This document shows positions 19,831 through 24,444 of a DNA stretch of 24,444 nucleotides, one piece after another. The position numbers and the translations under genes were made by a program. The notes below the pieces were generated by a model, which was not told the DNA's origin, did not search any database, and worked only from the letters and a program-made list of their open reading frames with translations. This DNA comes from a virus, in IMG/VR virus record IMGVR_UViG_3300048930_000110, positions 1 to 24,444 of that record; one strand, given 5' to 3'. Numbering within the stretch: the stretch's first letter is position 1; the number at the start of each line of letters is the position of its first letter.

Positions 19831-20141
19831 TCGAGCTAGTTCAAATGGTCGGTAAGAACGGCGACGTGTTCCAAGTGGACACCGTCTACCGAGTGACCGA
19901 AGCGGGCCGCGAGAAGGTTGGCTTTGTGAACCGCACGAAGTTCGCCCGCTTCGCTTGTAATAAGCGGATGACGGACGACGCACTTGATGCGTTGATTGTC
20001 GAGATCAACGAGGCACGCGCTAAGCAGGGCCGCTTCGGACCCGTGACGCATCCACGCATGATGCCACCCACTGACGCGGCGTTGGCGGAATACATCGCCG
20101 AAACTCAAGACGAGGAAGAGGATGACGACAGCGACGATTGA
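19827..20141 (+). CDS. Hypothetical tail-region protein, 104 aa
   Basis: GTG 19827 overlaps the tube gene stop (GTGA). It has a beta-rich N-terminus (GKNGDVFQVDTVYRVTEAG), a basic centre (KVGFVNRTKFARFACNKRM), a helix, and a strongly acidic tail (EEEDDDSDD). The family is not recognised. The next gene starts inside its last 20 bases, so production is coupled to that of the tail chaperone. It may be a second assembly factor. Confidence 0.6.
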   Translation: MIELVQMVGKNGDVFQVDTVYRVTEAGREKVGFVNRTKFARFACNKRMTDDALDALIVEINEARAKQGRFGPVTHPRMMPPTDAALAEYIAETQDEEEDDDSDD

Positions 20142-20514
20142 CGACCTGCGGGCGAAGCTCAGGCCGACACCGGCAGAGAAGGTGGTCGATGTTGGCGGGC
20201 TGGCGTTCAAGCTCCGCGACATCACCGCCGCTCAGTTCTTTGCCATCCAGGAGCCTTACCAGACGCTCGCTCAGTTGGGCAAGAAGGCGACTGCCGAAGA
20301 CAAGGCTAACGCCATCCGACAGAACAACTTGGCGCTAGTGCGTTCTCGCGTCGCCGAGCCGGACATTAGCGTGCTCACGGATGACGAGTTGCTGAGCATG
20401 TCGCCAACGCTTTGGAGTGCTCTAGTTGCGGCGTGTCAGCAGCAAGCGGATGACATGGAGGACATCGTAAAAAACTCCGACGCGACGGACGCCGTCGATT
20501 CGCTTACCGATTAG
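20122..20514 (+). CDS. Tail assembly chaperone (gpG-like)
   Basis: The start is ATG 20122, with GAGGAAGAGG upstream in the previous gene. The 130-residue protein is helical: a short beta segment (EKVVDVGGLAFKLRDI), then helix AQFFAIQEPYQTLAQL, and DELLSMSPTLWSALVAACQQQ. Gene order (tube, this, overlapping ORF, tape measure) is that of lambda gpG/gpT. A slippery heptamer near the 3' end (20469-20475) allows a minority of ribosomes to continue into the -1 frame and make a longer product. Confidence 0.85.
   Translation: MTTATIDDLRAKLRPTPAEKVVDVGGLAFKLRDITAAQFFAIQEPYQTLAQLGKKATAEDKANAIRQNNLALVRSRVAEPDISVLTDDELLSMSPTLWSALVAACQQQADDMEDIVKNSDATDAVDSLTD
20469..20475 (+). other. Programmed -1 ribosomal frameshift site A AAA AAC
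   Basis: The zero-frame codons are GTA AAA AAC, so the heptamer A AAA AAC is in the right phase for tandem slippage. In the -1 frame the path is open from here through 20829. It lies 13 codons before the zero-frame stop (20512-20514), the usual place in tail chaperone genes. Confidence 0.8.
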
Positions 20515-20831
20515 CGGACCGTCGCGGAGTTGATGTCGACGACTTGCTTGATTCACTCACGCCGCAACAGTTTGCGGAACGGTGGGCGTACTACGAGGGA
20601 TTAGGGGAGACCGACGACCAACTCAATATGGCGACGATGACGGCACTGATCGTCAACGAGTTGAGGCACCTGCGTTATCGGATGGAGCTGTGCGCCGGGA
20701 ACACTAAGGCGAAGCCCGACAAGCCAATTAAGCCACGCGACCTGTTGCGTCGATGGCGGAGCGACAAGCCAAAGAGGGTAAAGGTTAAGAGCACGGCGGA
20801 GCTTTACGCCATGTTCAAACACTATGGCTAG
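20475..20831 (+). CDS. Frameshift extension of tail chaperone (gpT-like part)
   Basis: This part is read after the -1 slip and continues LRRDGRRRFAY and so on to FKHYG, 118 residues, giving a fusion of about 236 residues with the first 118 of the gpG-like protein. A TTG at 20544 could start it alone, but no SD is visible, so frameshifting explains it better. It contains TPQQFAERWAYYEGLGETDDQ and a basic C-terminal part (KPIKPRDLLRRWRSDKPKRVK). The T part normally recruits tail tube protein to the tape measure. The TAG stop is inside the first codons of the tape-measure gene. Confidence 0.78.
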   Translation, partial: LRRDGRRRFAYRLADRRGVDVDDLLDSLTPQQFAERWAYYEGLGETDDQLNMATMTALIVNELRHLRYRMELCAGNTKAKPDKPIKPRDLLRRWRSDKPKRVKVKSTAELYAMFKHYG

Positions 20832-22365
20832 CCTCGGAACACTCGCCGTAAATATCGTTGCGCGAACTGAGAATTTCACGAGCGGTATCACGAAGTCGGT
20901 CAATTCGATGGCCGCCTTCAACAAGCGGATCACCGGCACTACCAAGCTGGTGGCTGGCTTCATTGCGGCGTCGGCAGGCTTCGCAGGAATCAGCGCTTTC
21001 AAGTCGGCAGGTGAAGACCTAGACGACATGGCGAAGAAGGCCGCCGGTCTGGGCATTGCCACGGAAAAGCTTGCCGGGCTACGCCATGCTGCGTCGCTAA
21101 GTGGTGTTGAGTTCAACAAGCTCAACGTCAGCCTGACAACAATGACGCGGCTTATCTCGCAAGCAGCGACCACAGGCAAAGGATCGGCTGTCGGCGTGCT
21201 TGAAGAGTTGGGGCTTAACGCCGCGACTCTCAATAGGCTGACGCCAGACCAGCAGCTAGGCAAGATTGCCGACGCCTTGAGTGGCGTCACCAACAACGCC
21301 GACAAGGTGCGGATCGCCTACACGCTATTTGGCAAGTCCGGCGTCGGGCTTATCAACGTGCTGGCTGATGGATCGGCGGGTCTAAATCGGATGCAAAAAG
21401 ACGCCGAGGCGTTAGGCATCGCGTTCAACTCGGAGCAGATTGGCCGCGTCGAGGCGATGAATGACGCGCTGTCGAGGCTTTCGGAAGCAATGGGCGTTTT
21501 CGGGCAGGGCCTGCTTATCGACATTGCGCCGGCAGCGACATTCGCCATCGACGCTTTGACGGAGGCTGTGCAGGGGCTACAAGGAATGCGAGGCGCCGGC
21601 CTTAATGAAGACGGAACGCCGATGAAAGCGGGGGAGCGAAAGAACCAGGCCCTCACACTTGGCTTATTCTCCGACGAGGCGGTGAAGAATGATGCGGCTT
21701 ACTTCGCTCCGCTATTCGAGAACGATCAGATTGGGCAACTGACACCGGAGGAGCAGGCCGCGCACGAGAAGCGTCTCGCTGCTTCGCTCGCCCTTGAAAA
21801 ATCCGGCGGGCTAGCGGCGGCGCAAGACTCCCTGGCAATCGGGCAGAATCAGCAAGAGCAAGTCGGAGCACTTAGCCATCGCTTCGGCAAGATGCTTGGC
21901 GCCGCGTTCACGACAAGTAACGCGCAGGCGCTGCTAGACCCCGTCGCTTCAGGGCTAGCGACTTCCTTTACGGCGGTCTCCGAAAAGATTGCTGCCGACG
22001 CTGACTTGATGAAGCGGGCGAAGGAAGTCAGTGATTCACTGATGACGCCCGCGGAACGCGTCGCCGAGCAGATGAAAGAGATTGACACGCTCGTTAGTGG
22101 CGGGGCTCTCGATGCTGCCAAGGGCGCGGAGCTTAAGAAGCGACTCGGCGAAGACACCGCGGCAACCGTAGGCCCACGCCAAGAGCTAACCGCCCGCACC
22201 GCAGGCGACATCGACACGTACGCAGCCGCGCGCCGAAACCTTGGCGACGGCAGTAAGACGCAGATCGACATTGCAAAGAAGCAACTCAAAGAGCAGCAGA
22301 GGACTCGCGAGCTGCTCGCCAAACGTGGCGCCCCGCCGGTCTTTACGCTCGGCGGGGTAGGGTGA
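20824..22365 (+). CDS. Tail tape measure protein
   Basis: ATG 20824 overlaps the previous stop. The N-terminus is typical: ASLGTLAVNIVARTENFTSG, then MAAFNKRITGTTKLVAGFIA, with a hydrophobic stretch at about 39-60. LADGSAGLNRMQKDAEALGI and further helical repeats follow, with hydrophobic helices near 225-245 and a charged C-terminal coiled coil. The length of 513 residues predicts a short tail, about 77 nm by the rule of 0.15 nm per residue. It sets tail length and may assist DNA entry. Its stop overlaps the next start. Confidence 0.9.
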   Translation: MASLGTLAVNIVARTENFTSGITKSVNSMAAFNKRITGTTKLVAGFIAASAGFAGISAFKSAGEDLDDMAKKAAGLGIATEKLAGLRHAASLSGVEFNKLNVSLTTMTRLISQAATTGKGSAVGVLEELGLNAATLNRLTPDQQLGKIADALSGVTNNADKVRIAYTLFGKSGVGLINVLADGSAGLNRMQKDAEALGIAFNSEQIGRVEAMNDALSRLSEAMGVFGQGLLIDIAPAATFAIDALTEAVQGLQGMRGAGLNEDGTPMKAGERKNQALTLGLFSDEAVKNDAAYFAPLFENDQIGQLTPEEQAAHEKRLAASLALEKSGGLAAAQDSLAIGQNQQEQVGALSHRFGKMLGAAFTTSNAQALLDPVASGLATSFTAVSEKIAADADLMKRAKEVSDSLMTPAERVAEQMKEIDTLVSGGALDAAKGAELKKRLGEDTAATVGPRQELTARTAGDIDTYAAARRNLGDGSKTQIDIAKKQLKEQQRTRELLAKRGAPPVFTLGGVG

Positions 22366-23558
22366 TGGCAATAGTAAAGTGCAAGCTTGATCGCGTCTTC
22401 GAGGCGACGATCGACAACCGCAACCGAGGAACTTACGGTGCGAGTTGGATCGCGGAGGCGAATAGCTTAATGGGTCCGAAGCAGGTGCTAAACGCCTGCC
22501 TTGCTGCAAACCTCGCCGCAAACGACCCGGCAGGGCAGCCCAACCACCCTATTCCGAATCTTGGTGAAGACTACGACCTGACGGCTTACTTCGGGCCGGG
22601 CGAGTATGACCCATACTCTTACGCGCTGAACTACGGATGCAGGAACAACGACAGCAAGCTTAATCTTCATGAGATCACAGTTAGCTGGACTCCACTATCT
22701 CCAGGTGAGACGCAAGAAAACCGGCAGATAACTAACCCAGTAAATCGCGGCGCTGATTTTTGGTGGGAGCAAGAGCCTTATCAGAAGATTGCGGACAGGC
22801 AGAACGACGGCACGCCTTACGTTAACGGAGCAGGCAAGTCATTCGACAGGCCGCCAACGATCGAGGCTTTCCGTCCGGTGTTGATGGCGCAATTCAACGT
22901 TGCAACGCTAAATGCTGCTTACGTTTTGCAGAACACTTACAGCGGCGCTACAAACTCGACCGCGTGGACCTTCTTAACGCCGAACGCTGGCGCACGCACT
23001 TTCTACTGTCGCTATATGCGTAGCGGCAAAGTCGTCACCGAGGGAGCCAACAGCTATTACCCAATGGAGGCAGCCTTTGCCCTTAAAGAGGATGGTGGGG
23101 TGTGGGACGCACGCGACCTAAACGAAGGGTACGGCTATTGGGAAGAGGACGACGGGCAGACGTACGGGTACGGAGCGGCGACAAGTAACTTCACGACCAG
23201 TACGAACCCAATACCACTAACTGGCGCAAAGATCGTTGTTAACAACGCCTCTGCTTCAGTGCCGACTTCGGTTGCTCAGCCGGCGCCGCCAATAAGCGGA
23301 CTGTCAGGCGATCAACTCAGTCTCGTCTACATTTCGTCGGCTTGGGCGGTTGGAGAGCCAACAGCCAAAGACACCAGCAATGCTAAGAATTACATTAAGG
23401 CGAAAGACAAGGACGGTGAGTCTGTATCTGAGCCGGTGTTGCTTTACCAGTCTGGCGTGAAGTTGCCGGAGGGAATGCAGGGCAACTACGTTACTGGCCG
23501 CTTGCTGCGAGAGGCGGACTTCAACAACCTCAACGCGATATTCACCGCTACACCGTAG
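22365..23558 (+). CDS. Unknown tail-module protein, 397 aa
   Basis: ATG 22365 overlaps the tape-measure stop (TGATG); GTG 22362 is an alternative. I do not recognise the family. The protein is aromatic-rich and beta-like, with clusters such as GPGEYDPYSYALNYGC, HEITVSWTPLSP, WWEQEPYQKIAD and GYGYWEEDDGQTYGYG. A Pro/Ala/Ser-rich hinge (about 300-320) precedes a smaller C-terminal domain. Position after the tape measure suggests a distal tail or baseplate hub role. There is no peptidase or lysozyme motif. Codon-level composition looks somewhat more AT-rich than in the neighbours. Confidence 0.62.
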   Translation: MAIVKCKLDRVFEATIDNRNRGTYGASWIAEANSLMGPKQVLNACLAANLAANDPAGQPNHPIPNLGEDYDLTAYFGPGEYDPYSYALNYGCRNNDSKLNLHEITVSWTPLSPGETQENRQITNPVNRGADFWWEQEPYQKIADRQNDGTPYVNGAGKSFDRPPTIEAFRPVLMAQFNVATLNAAYVLQNTYSGATNSTAWTFLTPNAGARTFYCRYMRSGKVVTEGANSYYPMEAAFALKEDGGVWDARDLNEGYGYWEEDDGQTYGYGAATSNFTTSTNPIPLTGAKIVVNNASASVPTSVAQPAPPISGLSGDQLSLVYISSAWAVGEPTAKDTSNAKNYIKAKDKDGESVSEPVLLYQSGVKLPEGMQGNYVTGRLLREADFNNLNAIFTATP

Positions 23559-23568
23559 GTCTAGGCTC

Positions 23569-24444
23569 ATGGAAGGCTTTACGCTTAGCCCCCAGACAGT
23601 CACCCGCGTTGGGCGTGCGACGATTGGTTTTGAGAAGCAAACCAAGAACCAGATTCGAGAGCGGCGTGGACCTCGTGGAGGCGGCGGGTCCGGCTCCGGC
23701 GGCGGCCTAACGCCGTGCGTAGTCTACGGAGACACGGACGGCAACCTACCCGCGGGCTCGTTTGATAGCTCTGGCAAGTTCACGCCGGGCGCCGACGTTC
23801 GTTGCTTGCCAGTGGTGGAGGATTCTGGCGAGTCGCCGGACTTGACGGCGGAAGTCATCAACGCGAAGTGGCGGAGTTCGTCGGCGTTGTCGCTTGATGA
23901 GTCGGGCTGTTGCAGTGGCGGCGGAGGTGGCGCAACCCCCACCGGTCCGAGAATCACAACGCCGGTCGGTCCAGGCTCAATCAACCGCGTGAAGGATGGC
24001 GAGACGTTGGACCTTGCCGGCACGGGAGCGGTCCCGGGTGAATCGCTCACGGCGTCGATCATCGCCATCAACCCATCGACGGGAGCAACGTCGGGCAGTG
24101 CTGTTGCGCCAACCGTGACGAACAACGGCGATGGCACTTGGACCGCCGCTGCTCAGTCGCTCAGCACGTTAGCTCGCGGCATCTGTCGTGCGTCGATCAC
24201 CAACGGCAGCACGACGCACTGGATTCTGCTGCTCAACTCGCTCGATGAGTGGGAGTCGGGCGAATCCAATATGACGGGCGACGTTTACTGGACTGGTCTG
24301 CCGACGACGCCAGACCTTGACGTTGCGAGTGACGACGGCACAAGCTCGGCGGACAATATCACTGAAGTCACGACGCCAACTTTCAAGGTGCAATTCAGCG
24401 GCTCTGAGTTCATCGGCTTGAAGGATGACGTTGCTGGGCAACTA
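23569..24444 (+). CDS. Ig-like adhesin/tail-tip protein, 3'-truncated
   Basis: The frame is open from ATG 23569 to the window end (292 codons) without a stop, so the gene continues beyond it. The upstream SD is poor. The N-terminus EGFTLSPQTVTRVGRATIGF leads into a basic and Gly-rich linker (RERRGPRGGGGSGSGGG). A beta-rich part with Cys pairs and a second Gly-run (CCSGGGGGA) follow. The region at about 120-240 looks like one Ig-like unit. The end (PDLDVASDDGTSSADNITEV) matches the opening of bacterial Ig-like repeats seen in adhesins and phage tail proteins. It is probably a tail-tip or receptor-binding component with repeated Ig domains further downstream. Confidence 0.72.
   Translation, partial: MEGFTLSPQTVTRVGRATIGFEKQTKNQIRERRGPRGGGGSGSGGGLTPCVVYGDTDGNLPAGSFDSSGKFTPGADVRCLPVVEDSGESPDLTAEVINAKWRSSSALSLDESGCCSGGGGGATPTGPRITTPVGPGSINRVKDGETLDLAGTGAVPGESLTASIIAINPSTGATSGSAVAPTVTNNGDGTWTAAAQSLSTLARGICRASITNGSTTHWILLLNSLDEWESGESNMTGDVYWTGLPTTPDLDVASDDGTSSADNITEVTTPTFKVQFSGSEFIGLKDDVAGQL

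Noticed and set aside
19108-19983. 291-codon minus-strand ORF
   Set aside because: It lies across the tail completion, tube and following genes, all of which have SDs and overlap-coupled starts; no minus-strand gene is otherwise supported.
20601-21305. 234-codon minus-strand ORF
   Set aside because: It is antisense to the tail chaperone extension and tape measure.
1-24444. CRISPR array, insertion sequence or rRNA
   Set aside because: No regularly spaced repeats, transposase motifs, terminal inverted repeats or rRNA signatures were seen.

Overview
This window is a stretch of a tailed double-stranded DNA phage or prophage (class Caudoviricetes, siphovirus-like). Every convincing gene lies on the + strand. 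Genes are packed end to end with many ATGA, GTGA and TAATG stop/start overlaps, as in one long co-directional transcription unit. The DNA is GC-rich by eye. The host cannot be read directly. The style of the accessory proteins (Cys-rich secreted proteins, LamG-like and SGNH-like secreted proteins, a papain-like peptidase) reminds me of planctomycete genomes and their phages, but that is a low-certainty inference. No integrase, repressor or replication gene is visible, so lysogeny cannot be judged.

Layout. (1) Positions 1-2938 hold ten small genes: acidic helical proteins, zinc-ribbon-like Cys proteins and a HAD-family 5'(3')-deoxyribonucleotidase-like protein. Two of the leaders share an identical 34-nt repeat containing a hairpin. 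(2) Positions 2939-3483 are a 545-nt non-coding block. It has a promoter-like element, a long hairpin ending in a T-run, and a dense structured-RNA region. That region includes a tRNA-like fold (acceptor, D-arm, T-arm) in which the part between D-arm and T-arm can form two consecutive H-type pseudoknots. This is the most unusual thing in the window. (3) Positions 3484-7455 hold small Cys-containing proteins, membrane-anchored proteins, a C1 (papain-like) cysteine peptidase, a lipoprotein and a possible spanin-like pair that includes a 22-codon lipoprotein ORF. (4) Positions 7455-10747 encode two secreted proteins, a LamG/ConA-like protein and a 735-residue SGNH-hydrolase protein.

(5) Positions 10747-14857 are the packaging module: HNH endonuclease, P27-type small terminase, large terminase and portal. 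(6) Positions 14844-18968 are the head module: ClpP-like prohead protease, a richly structured 200-nt leader, HK97-type major capsid, a probable capsid accessory protein, phiE125 gp8-like connector, head closure protein and HK97 gp10-like protein. (7) Positions 18965-24444 are the tail module: tail completion protein, tail tube, tail assembly proteins with a programmed -1 frameshift on A AAA AAC, a short tape measure (513 aa), a 398-aa unknown tail protein, and a large Ig-like adhesin-type protein that runs off the right edge.

The genes cooperate in the standard HK97-like order: DNA packaging, head maturation, connector, tail tube, tape measure, tail tip. The accessory block before the terminases probably serves lysis and host-surface interaction, but that assignment is inference.
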